Assembly: GCA_028717265.1 (NCBI GenBank)
Contig: JAQUOE010000004.1
Coordinates: forward strand, 1-64,000
Direction: 5' to 3'
Origin: Actinomycetota bacterium
Lineage (GTDB): Bacteria > Actinomycetota > Humimicrobiia > Humimicrobiales > Humimicrobiaceae
DNA: 64,000 nucleotides
Position 1 is the first letter of the stretch; each line of letters opens with the position of its first letter. Position numbers and translations under genes: made by a program. Positions 1 to 9,183 of this stretch are shown here, piece after piece. Below the pieces are notes generated by a model. The model searched no databases. It had not been told where the DNA came from and saw only the letters and a list, made by a program, of their open reading frames with translations.

Positions 1-2340
1 GATGCAAATCAGCCAGTCAATAAAAGGGTGGAGAATCTTTTATCACTAATGACACTGGATGAGAAAATTGCTCAGCTTGGCAGTATCTGGGTGTATGAAA
101 TATTAGAGGAAAAGAAATTTTCAAATGATAAAGCAAAAATCTTAATGGCAAATGGTATTGGACAGATAACACGTCTTGGCGGTGCAAGCAATTTTAGTCC
201 GGACGAATCTGCAAGAACCGCTAATCAGATACAAAAATATCTGACTACAAAGACCCGTCTTGGTATCCCGGCTATTATCCATGAAGAATCATGCAGCGGA
301 TATATGGCCAAAGGAGCCACCTGTTTCCCCCAGACTATAGGAGTAGCCAGTACATGGGAGCCTGAACTGGCAGAGGCAATGGGAGGTGTAATAAAAGAAC
401 AGATGAGAGCAGTGGGTGCCCATCAAGCTCTTGCCCCGGTGCTGGATGTTACACGTGATGCAAGATGGGGAAGGGTAGAAGAAACTTTTGGAGAGGATCC
501 CTACCTTGTTTCAAGAATGGGAGTATCTTATATCAGAGGTATTCAGGACAAAAACTGGAAGGAAGGCATAATGGCAACAGGTAAACACTATATGGGGTAT
601 GGTGTTTCGGAGGGTGGAATGAACTGGGCACCACCGCATATCGCTCGCAGGGAAATGCGTGAGGTATTTATTGTGCCTTTTGAAGCAGCCATTAAAGAAG
701 CCGGAATTGCCTCAATAATGCCGGGTTATCATGAATTGGATGGTATTCCCTGTCATAGTTCAAAAGAGTTGCTAAGAGGAATATTGAGAGATGGATTAAG
801 TTTCGATGGACTTCTGGTATCCGATTATTTCGGGATCAATATGCTGCACGAGTACCATCATGTTGCAAAGGATAAGAATGATGCGGCGAAGCAGGCACTT
901 GAAGCCGGTGTTGACGTTGAACTACCAAGTACCGATTGTTATGGGAAATTATTAAAAGCTGCAGTAGAGAAAGATTTTGTAAAGGAAGCAATGATTGATG
1001 AATCTGTTGCCAGGATTCTTAGAATGAAATTTTTACTGGGGCTTTTTGAAAATCCTTATGTAGATGAGAAAAAAGTTGCCAGTATATTTGATACAACGCA
1101 GCAGAGAACACTTGCACGCAAAATAGCACAAAAATCAATAATACTTCTGAAAAACCAGGAGGATTTGCTTCCCATAAGAAAAGACATTGCATCAATCGCT
1201 GTAATCGGGCCAAATGCAGACACCGTGAGAAATATCATAGGAGATTATGCATACCCATGTCATGTAGAATCACTGCTAGAAATGAGTAAGAATGCAGAAA
1301 TATTTAATACGCCCATACCTGAAAAATTGGAGTTGGTTGACAACTTTGTTCCAATCTCAAGCATATTGGAAGGAATAAAAAATACAGTCAGCGGAGAAAC
1401 CATTGTTCGCTATGCAAAAGGTTGTGATATCAGAAGTGATTCAAGGAATGGTTTTGCCGAAGCTGTTGAGATTGCGGGAAAATCCGAAGTGGCAGTCGTG
1501 GTTGTGGGAGATAAATCCGGACTTGTTGAAGACTGCACGAGCGGGGAGTCCAGAGACAGGGCAGATCTTAATCTACCGGGGATACAGGAGGAACTCGTAA
1601 GGGTTCTTTATGATACCGGCACCCCCATAATTGTTATACTTATAAATGGCAGGCCGCTATCAATTAATCGGATTACTGAGAAAATACCGGCAATAATAGA
1701 AGCATGGCTACCCGGAGAAGAAGGAGCCAATGCGGTTGCCGATACATTATTCGGAATTTATAATCCCGGAGGTAAACTGCCTATATCTTTTCCAAGATCC
1801 GTGGGTCAGATTCCTGTATATTATAATCACAAACCTTCAGGCGGCCGTTCTCACTGGAAAGGCGATTATGTAGAAATAAGCAGCAAACCGCTGTTTCCAT
1901 TTGGTTATGGTTTGAGCTATACAAGTTTTGAATACAGCAATATGATTATGACGCCGGAAATTATATCCATAGACGGTCAGGTTGAAATAAGTGTTGATAT
2001 AAAGAATACAGGATCCCGTACAGGAGATGAAATAGTACAGTTGTATGTTAACGATGTGCAGTCTGAGATAACAAGGCCCGTAAAGGAACTGAAGGGCTTT
2101 AAGAGGATTACCCTGGAACCCGGCCAGAAAAAGACAATTACATTCATTCTATCAACTGCGCAATTAGGTTTCTATGACAGGGATATGAAGTATGTTGTGG
2201 AACCCGGAACCATAAAAATCATGATGGGGAGTTCCTCTGAGGATATCAGGTCAACAGGGGAATTTGAAATAACAGGTGAAAGAATGGAGATAAGCAATAT
2301 CAAGAAGTATTTCACATCCGTAATAGTAAAAAATGGATAA
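1..2340 (+). CDS. GH3 family glycoside hydrolase (beta-glucosidase/beta-xylosidase type), 5'-truncated by window edge
   Basis: The protein would remove terminal beta-linked sugars from oligosaccharides. The reading frame is open from base 1; residues before the track's GTG (DANQPVNKR, then VENLLSLMTLDEKIAQ) match the usual GH3 N-terminus, so that GTG is internal and the true start lies upstream. Counting from the track start, the (alpha/beta)8 domain holds the nucleophile D266 in LLVSDYFG. The second domain carries the likely acid/base E507 in SGESRDRADLNLPG. A fibronectin-III-like domain follows (NTGSRTGDEIVQLYVND). No signal peptide can be judged because the N-terminus is missing. The gene overlaps the next one by 8 bp. 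Substrate specificity cannot be read from sequence. Confidence 0.93.
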   Translation, partial: DANQPVNKRVENLLSLMTLDEKIAQLGSIWVYEILEEKKFSNDKAKILMANGIGQITRLGGASNFSPDESARTANQIQKYLTTKTRLGIPAIIHEESCSGYMAKGATCFPQTIGVASTWEPELAEAMGGVIKEQMRAVGAHQALAPVLDVTRDARWGRVEETFGEDPYLVSRMGVSYIRGIQDKNWKEGIMATGKHYMGYGVSEGGMNWAPPHIARREMREVFIVPFEAAIKEAGIASIMPGYHELDGIPCHSSKELLRGILRDGLSFDGLLVSDYFGINMLHEYHHVAKDKNDAAKQALEAGVDVELPSTDCYGKLLKAAVEKDFVKEAMIDESVARILRMKFLLGLFENPYVDEKKVASIFDTTQQRTLARKIAQKSIILLKNQEDLLPIRKDIASIAVIGPNADTVRNIIGDYAYPCHVESLLEMSKNAEIFNTPIPEKLELVDNFVPISSILEGIKNTVSGETIVRYAKGCDIRSDSRNGFAEAVEIAGKSEVAVVVVGDKSGLVEDCTSGESRDRADLNLPGIQEELVRVLYDTGTPIIVILINGRPLSINRITEKIPAIIEAWLPGEEGANAVADTLFGIYNPGGKLPISFPRSVGQIPVYYNHKPSGGRSHWKGDYVEISSKPLFPFGYGLSYTSFEYSNMIMTPEIISIDGQVEISVDIKNTGSRTGDEIVQLYVNDVQSEITRPVKELKGFKRITLEPGQKKTITFILSTAQLGFYDRDMKYVVEPGTIKIMMGSSSEDIRSTGEFEITGERMEISNIKKYFTSVIVKNG

Positions 2341-2818
2341 AAGAAAATTTAAAAAAGTCATTTTAATCAATATGGGTGCTGCATTTCTATACGGAATAAT
2401 AATTTGTTTTGTGCTTATGACTATTTTTTATGTTATTAGCAGAATAAATTTCATGAGTGCCGAACCGGATTTTATTGAAGGATTATATACGGTTATTAGA
2501 TTTAGTTTAATTGCCGGGGTTTTATCCGGATTTATATTTGCTGTAATTTTAGGGATGATGTACAGACCTTTCAGAAGTATTGTTTTTTTTAGAGATGAAG
2601 ATAATTTCTTATCTGCTTTAAACGGAGCTATGGATAAAATTAATTACGAACTGGACAAAAAGTATAATAATTCTTCATATGTTTTCAGAGAAAAAAGGGA
2701 TAAGCTGGCTGTTATTTCAATCAGAATAGGAGATAATAAAGCAGTCATTTATGGTCATTTCAGTAAAGTCAAAAATTTAAAAGATAATCTTTCCGGTCAA
2801 TCTCCATTAAATATTTAA
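2333..2818 (+). CDS. small two-TM membrane protein, unknown function
   Basis: I do not recognise the family. The 161-residue product has a basic N-terminus (MDKRKFKK) and two hydrophobic segments at about residues 9-35 and 52-75. A mostly soluble C-terminal part of about 85 residues includes KINYELDKKYNNSSYVFREK. The ATG lies inside the last codons of the GH3 gene (8-bp overlap), so the two are probably translationally coupled, although nothing links it to sugar metabolism by sequence. A long AT-only stretch follows the stop. Confidence 0.6.
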   Translation: MDKRKFKKVILINMGAAFLYGIIICFVLMTIFYVISRINFMSAEPDFIEGLYTVIRFSLIAGVLSGFIFAVILGMMYRPFRSIVFFRDEDNFLSALNGAMDKINYELDKKYNNSSYVFREKRDKLAVISIRIGDNKAVIYGHFSKVKNLKDNLSGQSPLNI

Positions 2819-3066
2819 ATTGCATAAATATAATCTAAAAATTCTAAAGAAAAATAAAATTTTTTTTAAATAAATCGAAAAAAATAGAAAAATCAATATT
2901 TTTATATAAATATTATAAATTATTATAATTTTTTAATATATTAACTATATTTTTAATAAATTTTTTAGTATAATCAAAATAATTTTATTTATTTAAAGAA
3001 ATATTGTATTTTTTCTAATCTAAAAGCATTTTTAAAAACTATCTATTGAAAAAATTGGAGAATAAT
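2819..3066. other. very AT-rich intergenic region
   Basis: This 248-base gap is almost entirely A and T, with runs such as a T8 tract and A6 tracts. No ORF or GC-containing hairpin terminator is visible. A TATAAT sequence occurs at 2969-2974, about 95 bp before the pckG start, but no convincing -35 box accompanies it. It probably carries the pckG promoter and the end of the upstream transcript. Confidence 0.5.
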
Positions 3067-4938
3067 ATGAATGAAGATTTAAAAATAATAGAAGAAAGAT
3101 GTGACAGCAAAAATTATAAAAAAATAGCCGAATTAAAAAATGACTATGTTTTTAAATTTATTGCAAAGTTCATAAAACTTCTAAATCCAGGATCAGTATT
3201 TGTTTGCGAAGATTCTCTGAGTGATTTCGATTACATAAGAGAAATAACAATAAGAAACGGTGAGGAAAAGAAGCTTTCAATAAAAGGGCATACGGTTCAT
3301 TTTGATAGCTATTACGACCAGGGAAGAGATAAAGAGCATACAAGGCTTCTGGTTCAAAAGGGATTTTACCTGGATCCGAATCTGGATACAATGGACAAGG
3401 AAAAAGGAATCAAAGAAATCCTGGGCCTTCTGAAAAATATAATGAAGGGAAAAGAATTATATGTGCTTTTTTTCTCTCTGGGGCCGGTCAATTCAAATTT
3501 CTCTATTCCTGCCATTCAATTAACAGATTCAAGCTATGTCGCACACTCGGAAATCATACTTTACAGACCAGGATATCAGGAATTCAAAAGATTGGGGAAC
3601 AATAAAGATTTTTTCCAATTCGTACATTCGGCCGGAGAGATCAAAGATGGCGTAAGCATAAATATCGATAAAAGAAGAATATATATGGATACAGAAGAAG
3701 ACATCGTATATTCTGTAAATACTCAGTATGGTGGAAATACTATCGGGCACAAGAAGCTTGCTATGCGTCTCGGAATAAATAAGGCTTCAAAAGAAAATTG
3801 GCTGACGGAACATATGTTTATTTCCGGAATACATGGACCGGGAGGGAGGGTCACCTATTTTACAGGTGCTTTTCCATCGATGTGCGGAAAGACCTCAACA
3901 GCAATGATCAACGGCGAAACAATTGTCGGGGATGATATCGTTTATATTAAAAATATAAATAATAAGGTATATGCGGTCAATGTGGAAATAGGTATTTTCG
4001 GGATAATAGAGGATATTAATCCAGACGATGATCCTTCCATATGGAAAGTTCTAAACGAACCAAACGAAATAATATTCTCAAATATACTGGTGACTGAAGA
4101 TAAGAATGCTTACTGGGTGGGGAAGCCCGGGAAGGTACCGGAAAAGGGAATAAACCATTCCGGGCAGTGGTACCAGGGCAAGAAGGATGCAAAAGGAAAT
4201 TTAATCCCGCCTTCTCATAAGAATGCGAGATTTACGGTAAATCTCAAAAATATGGATAATCTTGATGTAAATTATAATAATCCCGAGGGTGTCGAGATCA
4301 AAGGGATAATATACGGCGGAAGAGATTCGGATACGCTGGCTCCGCTTCTTGAGGCTTACGACTGGAACCATGGAATAATAAGTATGGGTGCCTCCCTGGA
4401 ATCAGAAACAACTGCAGCTACTCTTGGCAAAACTGGCGTGAGGACATTCAATCCTATGTCGAATCTTGATTTTCTTTCGATTCCGGTAGGGAAGTATATA
4501 GATATCAACCTCAGGTTTGGCCAGTCGCTGCAGAATCCGCCCATGATTTTTAGTGTAAATTATTTTCTTATGGACGGCGATGGTAATTATCTAAATGAAA
4601 GGGCCGATAAGAGGGTATGGCTGAAATGGATGGAGCTTCGTATTCATGAAGATGTGGAAGCAATCGATGTCGGTACGGGCTTTATTCCGATGTATAATGA
4701 CCTTAAAGCTTTATTTAAGGATGTACTTGGTAAGGACTACAGCAAGGATCAATACATAAAACAATTTACTCTAAGAATTCCTGAAAACATTTCAAAAATA
4801 AACAGGATCTTAGAAATTTATAATGGACTGGGTTCGGGAGTTCCGGATATATTGTTCAGGATTCTAAAGGAACAGAGAACAAGACTTGAGATTTTGAAAA
4901 ATAAAAAGGGAGAATACATTTCTCCACTTGCATTTTAA
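3067..4938 (+). CDS. pckG: phosphoenolpyruvate carboxykinase (GTP), divergent
   Basis: The enzyme interconverts oxaloacetate + GTP and PEP + CO2 + GDP in the cytosol, for gluconeogenesis or, in fermenters, anaplerotic CO2 fixation. GTP-type landmarks are present in order: a GRDKEHTRLL segment, YGGNTIGHKKLAMRL followed by WLTEHMFISGIHGPGG, the P-loop region FPSMCGKTSTAM, the metal-binding VGDDI, and YGGRDSDT...GASLESETTAA. The P-loop reads CGKTSTAM where the classical enzyme has CGKTNLAM, so this is a divergent member. The track starts at a TTG (3046). I prefer ATG 3067 because GGAG lies 6 nt upstream, giving 623 residues, near the family norm. It converges on the DUF1015 gene with a 10-bp gap. 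Confidence 0.85.
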   Translation: MNEDLKIIEERCDSKNYKKIAELKNDYVFKFIAKFIKLLNPGSVFVCEDSLSDFDYIREITIRNGEEKKLSIKGHTVHFDSYYDQGRDKEHTRLLVQKGFYLDPNLDTMDKEKGIKEILGLLKNIMKGKELYVLFFSLGPVNSNFSIPAIQLTDSSYVAHSEIILYRPGYQEFKRLGNNKDFFQFVHSAGEIKDGVSINIDKRRIYMDTEEDIVYSVNTQYGGNTIGHKKLAMRLGINKASKENWLTEHMFISGIHGPGGRVTYFTGAFPSMCGKTSTAMINGETIVGDDIVYIKNINNKVYAVNVEIGIFGIIEDINPDDDPSIWKVLNEPNEIIFSNILVTEDKNAYWVGKPGKVPEKGINHSGQWYQGKKDAKGNLIPPSHKNARFTVNLKNMDNLDVNYNNPEGVEIKGIIYGGRDSDTLAPLLEAYDWNHGIISMGASLESETTAATLGKTGVRTFNPMSNLDFLSIPVGKYIDINLRFGQSLQNPPMIFSVNYFLMDGDGNYLNERADKRVWLKWMELRIHEDVEAIDVGTGFIPMYNDLKALFKDVLGKDYSKDQYIKQFTLRIPENISKINRILEIYNGLGSGVPDILFRILKEQRTRLEILKNKKGEYISPLAF

Positions 4939-4948
4939 CTGTTTTTTA

Positions 4949-6253
4949 TCAGTGATCGAACTTATACATTATGAGACCACTCGAAGGTTTTGGGTAAAAG
5001 TAAGTAGACTTTTCCGGCAATATAAATCCTGACATGCAAATCTTTTCCAGCTCTTTTACGGTAATCGCATTCAGAAGGACTCCCATATCTAAACTTCTAC
5101 TATCAATATTCTCTATTAAATTATCTATGGAATGTGTATAATCTATTTTTTCGATTTGAAAAGAATTGCTGATTTTATCTATTAAAAATTCCTTTAGTAT
5201 ATTTACATCTGTGTTTAAATAAATCTCATTGGCTGATTCTGTATGGACGATATTTGCTGCAAATGATTTTTTTAGTGTAATGAAATATAACTTTTTGTTT
5301 TCGCCATAAACAAAGAAACTTTTAAAACCTCTGGACTTCGATTTTAATAGTTTTTTCGTAAGATAGGAGGTGGATTTCAGATTATCCGTTTCAATATCGA
5401 ATGTACCGGCAAGGCTCTTCATTATTTTTTCAATTCCCGGGTAACTTTTGAATTTAATATTTCTATGAGTAGGGAATATAATAAGATCGCTCTGGCTGCT
5501 TTCGACATATAATGTCATTATGAAATCTTCGGGATGGGCCGCAGATGAATTTCGCGCTGTTTTATTATCTGTTTTATTAAATTTTTCTTTATAAGCCAGA
5601 GATGTTTCATAACGATGGTGTCCGTCCGCTATTATTAGTTTCCTGTCTCTCATGATCGTCATAATATTATTAATTTTATCTATATCGGTAATTTTCCATA
5701 CTTTGAATCTCAGAGTGGGATCATATCCTGCAGGTGTGTCCATGATCGGATTTTTCCGTAAAGTATTTTTAAGAATATCCGATATTTTATTTCCACTGTC
5801 ATTATAAAGCATGTATACCGGACCAAAGTTCGTTCTGCAGCTTTCCAGCAGTTTTAATCTGTCATCTTTGATTTTAGAGTAGGTACGTTCATGAGGCAAA
5901 ATCTGAAGCCGGGAGTATGGTTCTAATTTAGTTAAGCCAATAAAACCGGTAATTTTCTTAAGTTTATTATTAAAATAGAAACTTTCTTCGATTACATAAA
6001 AACATCTATAATTATCGAATTTCAGGACTTGCTTCTCAGTCCACTCATCAAGCAACTTTTTCGCTCCGGTGTATTTATCTCCGTTGTTTCCTTCCGGGAG
6101 TATCAGATGGACAACGTTACCGGGATTGGCACACAGAAGTTTTTCTCTAAGTGATTCAGAAATCACATCATAGGGGGGCGAGATTACTCCGGAGATGTTT
6201 ACGATTTTATCTTTATTATAAATAAATCCATTAAAAGGTGAGATATCTACCAT
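4949..6253 (-). CDS. DUF1015 family protein (function unknown)
   Basis: This is a 434-residue DUF1015 protein, the usual size. It begins with the family's N-terminal pattern (PFNGFIYNK, then ISPPYDVIS) and has the conserved central ADGHHRYETSLAYKE and an NPGNVVHLILPEG segment. Members are widespread in anaerobes and sometimes neighbour serine or phosphoglycerate genes, but their reaction is not established. The start is supported by AAGGA about 8 nt upstream. It is divergent from hypB and convergent with pckG, so it is probably monocistronic. Confidence 0.85.
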   Translation of the reverse strand: MVDISPFNGFIYNKDKIVNISGVISPPYDVISESLREKLLCANPGNVVHLILPEGNNGDKYTGAKKLLDEWTEKQVLKFDNYRCFYVIEESFYFNNKLKKITGFIGLTKLEPYSRLQILPHERTYSKIKDDRLKLLESCRTNFGPVYMLYNDSGNKISDILKNTLRKNPIMDTPAGYDPTLRFKVWKITDIDKINNIMTIMRDRKLIIADGHHRYETSLAYKEKFNKTDNKTARNSSAAHPEDFIMTLYVESSQSDLIIFPTHRNIKFKSYPGIEKIMKSLAGTFDIETDNLKSTSYLTKKLLKSKSRGFKSFFVYGENKKLYFITLKKSFAANIVHTESANEIYLNTDVNILKEFLIDKISNSFQIEKIDYTHSIDNLIENIDSRSLDMGVLLNAITVKELEKICMSGFILPEKSTYFYPKPSSGLIMYKFDH

Positions 6254-6371
6254 TTATAAAAGTTCCTTCATGATATCTGTTTTAAATCCTGCTTGAATCA
6301 ATATAAAATTGATTTGAGATTATAGCAATATCAATTTTAATTATCAAATAAAATATTTCATCTGTGATAAA

Positions 6372-6402
6372 TTGACATTGGATTCAGTTGAGGTAATATA
6401 AT
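6372..6402 (+). promoter_or_regulatory. putative sigma-70-type promoter of hypB
   Basis: A perfect TTGACA (6372-6377) is followed by TAATAT at 6394 (16-nt spacing) or TATAAT at 6397 (19-nt spacing), about 55 nt before the hypB ATG. The spacer contains TTG...GAGGTAA, also found in the promoter of the [NiFe] hydrogenase operon at 7193. Prediction from sequence only. Confidence 0.5.
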
Positions 6403-6457
6403 GTAGATTTTGGTTTAATTTTTAGGAATTTATTTATAGAAAACCTGGTATCAAAAT

Positions 6458-7111
6458 ATGAAAATCGAAGTAATCGAAAATGTATTAAAATATAATAAGG
6501 ACCAGGCCGATAAAAACAGGAAGTTATTTAAAGATAGTATGCTGCTTGTTTTGAATCTGCTTTCATCTCCCGGATCCGGGAAGACCTCGCTTATACTCGA
6601 GACTTTAAAAAGACTCAAAGGGAAGAAAAATATAGGAGTAATAGAAGGGGATATATCTTCTACTTATGATGCCGAAAAGATCGGAAAACTTACGGATAAC
6701 GTTATACAAATAAATACCGGGGGTTCCTGCCATTTAAATGCTTCTATGATAGAGAAGGCCATAAGTAAATTGAAAATTAAAAGACTTGATTTGCTAATCA
6801 TAGAAAATGTTGGTAATTTAATCTGCCCATCGGGATTCGATCTGGGAGAGGATCATAAGATTGTGATGTCATCTGTAAGCGAAGGAGATGATAAGCCGGT
6901 AAAATATCCACCGGTATTTATCAAGAGTGATCTCATCATATTAAACAAGATAGATTTGCTTAAAATAAGTGATTTTAATCAAAACTTTTTCGAGAATAAA
7001 GTAAAAGAACTGAATCCTCTGTCCGATATAATAAAATTGTCCTGCAAAACCGGTATCGGTATGGAAGAATGGATAGAATGGGTGCTGAACCGCTGCAAGA
7101 TACGTAATTGA
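6458..7111 (+). CDS. hypB: HypB, hydrogenase nickel-incorporation GTPase
   Basis: HypB is a SIMIBI-class GTPase that delivers nickel to the apo large subunit of [NiFe] hydrogenase, normally with HypA. The 217-residue protein shows the P-loop SSPGSGKT (36-43), the VIEGDI switch segment, C91-H92 in GGSCHLNAS and C123 in NLICPSG, which match the dimer-interface metal site, and NKIDLL for guanine specificity. It lacks both the N-terminal CxxCGC motif and the histidine-rich stretch of some homologues, so it is a minimal nickel-delivery form. It precedes the [NiFe] operon by 182 nt. No hypA is in the window. No strong ribosome-binding site is seen before the ATG. Confidence 0.95.
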   Translation: MKIEVIENVLKYNKDQADKNRKLFKDSMLLVLNLLSSPGSGKTSLILETLKRLKGKKNIGVIEGDISSTYDAEKIGKLTDNVIQINTGGSCHLNASMIEKAISKLKIKRLDLLIIENVGNLICPSGFDLGEDHKIVMSSVSEGDDKPVKYPPVFIKSDLIILNKIDLLKISDFNQNFFENKVKELNPLSDIIKLSCKTGIGMEEWIEWVLNRCKIRN

Positions 7112-7192
7112 TCGATAAGAATATCGACTATCTGGAATTGTTAAATGTCATATCGTAAATGGCAAATTTATAATAAACCTCTTCAGGTTTTA

Positions 7193-7221
7193 TTGACATT
7201 GATAGAGGTAAATGGTATTTT
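7193..7221 (+). promoter_or_regulatory. putative promoter of the [NiFe] hydrogenase operon
   Basis: TTGACA (7193-7198), 17-nt spacer, TATTTT (7216-7221). A small AT-rich hairpin (AATAAACCT / AGGTTTTATT, 7172-7194) lies just upstream and could end hypB transcription. The first 16 bases closely resemble the hypB promoter spacer. Confidence 0.5.
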
Positions 7222-7230
7222 AGTTCACGT

Positions 7231-7247
7231 GTTACAAACCTTTTACA
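7231..7247 (+). promoter_or_regulatory. GTTACA/TTTACA 11-bp direct repeat, possible operator
   Basis: GTTACA (7231) and TTTACA (7242) start exactly 11 bp apart, just downstream of the predicted transcription start of the [NiFe] operon. The same spaced arrangement, with two perfect hexamers each, occurs twice at 13908-13982 next to the [FeFe] operon. The position would suit a repressor. Confidence 0.4.
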
Positions 7248-7293
7248 AATATACTGCGGAAATAGCTTCACAGCAATAAAGAAAGGAGAAATT

Positions 7294-8325
7294 ATGCTAT
7301 ATAAAGTCATGGATAAAAACGTATATCAGGATTTTATAAAAGCTCTTATTTCCAATTATGAATTTATAGGTCCGGCAAGGAAAGATAGGTCAGTGCATGA
7401 CTTTGTTCCGATAAAGAATATCTCGGAATTGGATACTAATTATATGAGGACAACCATTCCTCCGGCAAAAAAATTACTATTTTATCCGACTGAAAAATTG
7501 GTTAATTATGAGGTCGGAAAATCAATTGATGTAAAACCGGTAGTGGAAAGTAAAGAAAGAATACTTTTCGGGATAAATGCCTGGGATATAAATGGCATGA
7601 ATTTTTTAGATGAGTTATTTACTACGGATTTTATCGATGAGAACTATATTTCAAAAAGGAAAAATCTCATGGTGATCGGAATGGATAGTCAGCCGACCGA
7701 AACCAATTTTTCCCCCAGCATGGGTGCGGATTATGCAAAAAGCGGTTTTGATATATATCTTACCGAACTTAAAGATAAATATTTTATAAGGATCGGCACC
7801 GCCAGAGGAAATGAGATTATACAGAAATATGCTGAGGTAAGAAATGCCACAGCCGAAGATTTCAAAGATTACGATAAGTATCTGGATGATTATCGTATGA
7901 AATTTAAACTGAATGTCGATATTAAAAACTTTTATGACAATTTCGAATTGATTTACAATAATGAGGAATTCTGGAAGAAAGTTGCAAAAGACTGCTACAG
8001 CTGCGGATCCTGCAATCTTGTCTGTCCAACCTGCTTTTGTTTCAATATAAAAGATGACATGGAACTTAATTTGAAAGAGGGCAATAAGATCAGAGAATGG
8101 GATTCATGTATGATTCCTGAATATGGACTGGTAGCAGGTGGGCATAATTTCAGGCCCAATAAAGAAAATAGGCTGAAGCAGAGATACAGATGCAAACTTA
8201 AGACTTTTATCGATAAGTTTGGTAAATATTCATGTGTCGGATGCGGAAGATGTATAGAAACATGTCTGGCCAAAATCAATATTGCAGAGGATATCAATTC
8301 AGTAAAGAGAGAGGTGAGCGTATAA
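7294..8325 (+). CDS. shyB: [NiFe] hydrogenase group 3b, beta subunit (4Fe-4S electron-transfer; AsrA/HydB-like)
   Basis: This is the electron-transfer subunit of a cytoplasmic heterotetrameric NADP-linked hydrogenase of the sulfhydrogenase type (equivalent to Pyrococcus HydB). It should wire the diaphorase subunit to the [NiFe] module. The N-terminal ~220 residues resemble the AsrA-like domain. Two 4Fe-4S motifs follow: CYSCGSCNLVC (C234/237/240/244), continuing into PTC, and CVGCGRCIETC (C314/317/320/324). The start is well supported by AAAGGAG 5 nt before the ATG. Gene order beta-gamma-delta-alpha is the same as in archaeal group 3b operons. The downstream gene starts immediately after the stop. 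Confidence 0.92.
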   Translation: MLYKVMDKNVYQDFIKALISNYEFIGPARKDRSVHDFVPIKNISELDTNYMRTTIPPAKKLLFYPTEKLVNYEVGKSIDVKPVVESKERILFGINAWDINGMNFLDELFTTDFIDENYISKRKNLMVIGMDSQPTETNFSPSMGADYAKSGFDIYLTELKDKYFIRIGTARGNEIIQKYAEVRNATAEDFKDYDKYLDDYRMKFKLNVDIKNFYDNFELIYNNEEFWKKVAKDCYSCGSCNLVCPTCFCFNIKDDMELNLKEGNKIREWDSCMIPEYGLVAGGHNFRPNKENRLKQRYRCKLKTFIDKFGKYSCVGCGRCIETCLAKINIAEDINSVKREVSV

Positions 8326-9183
8326 ATGGTTTTAAAAACAAAGAATGAAAATAAAAATTCCATATATGTTCCCGATATTGCGAGAATCAGCCGTATAGAG
8401 AAGTTAAGTCCAACCGAAAAATTATTTAATATTGCTTTTGAGGATGAAGAAAAACAAAATAATTTCAAATTCCTACCCGGTCAATTCATAGAACTCACAA
8501 TATTCGGATTAGGGGAGGCACCTTTCTGCCTCGCATCGAATCCTAATAACAGGGAATTTTTTGAACTCTGTGTAAGAAATGCCGGTAACGTTTCCAGTGC
8601 CCTTCACAGGATGGAAGAGGGTTCAAAGATCGGTATCAGAGGTCCTTTCGGAAAAGGATATTTTCCATTTGAGAAGATGAGAAATCATAATGTCCTTTTA
8701 ATTGCCGGAGGGCTGGGGCTGGTACCGTTGATGTCGCTTATAAAATATATCATGCAGCACAGGGAAGATTACAGGGAAATAATGATAGTGTACGGTGCCG
8801 TTAATCCCGATAGTATTTTATTTAAGAATGATATCGGGTACTGGAGTAACCGTAGCGATATCTCCATCTGTATTTCGGTGGATAACCCTGATGATAAATG
8901 GACCGGAGAAATCGGAGTATGTACCAAGCTTATACCAAGAGTGAATTTTCCACCTGAAGACACTTATGTCGTTGTCTGCGGACCTCCTGTCATGTATAAG
9001 TACGTGATCGTAGAATTGGAAAAGAAAAACTTCAAACCGGAAAATATTTACCTTTCCCTTGAGAGAAGAATGGAATGCGGAGTTGGAAAATGCAACCATT
9101 GCCACATTGGTAATAAACTGGTATGCGTTGATGGTCCGGTATTCAGTCTATGGGAAATAATTAATTTAAAGGAGGCAATATAA
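8326..9183 (+). CDS. shyC: [NiFe] hydrogenase group 3b, gamma subunit (FAD/NAD(P)-binding diaphorase)
   Basis: This flavoprotein (285 residues) moves electrons between NAD(P)H and the iron-sulfur chain. It belongs to the ferredoxin-NADP reductase-like family shared with AsrB and DHOD PyrK. Visible parts are the FAD-binding barrel (LPGQFIELT, PFCLASNP), the glycine-rich nucleotide-binding segment IAGGLGLVPLMSL, CGPPVMYKYV, and a C-terminal 2Fe-2S site C251/C256/C259/C267 in CGVGKCNHCH. A GAGGTGAG ribosome-binding site sits in the end of the upstream gene. It overlaps the next gene by one base (TAATG). NADP versus NAD preference cannot be decided by eye; group 3b enzymes usually prefer NADP(H). 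Confidence 0.92.
   Translation: MVLKTKNENKNSIYVPDIARISRIEKLSPTEKLFNIAFEDEEKQNNFKFLPGQFIELTIFGLGEAPFCLASNPNNREFFELCVRNAGNVSSALHRMEEGSKIGIRGPFGKGYFPFEKMRNHNVLLIAGGLGLVPLMSLIKYIMQHREDYREIMIVYGAVNPDSILFKNDIGYWSNRSDISICISVDNPDDKWTGEIGVCTKLIPRVNFPPEDTYVVVCGPPVMYKYVIVELEKKNFKPENIYLSLERRMECGVGKCNHCHIGNKLVCVDGPVFSLWEIINLKEAI

Noticed and set aside
7112-7127. TCGATA-AGAA-TATCGA hairpin after hypB as a terminator
   Set aside because: It is not followed by a T-tract and has a short AT-rich stem; I do not list it as a terminator.
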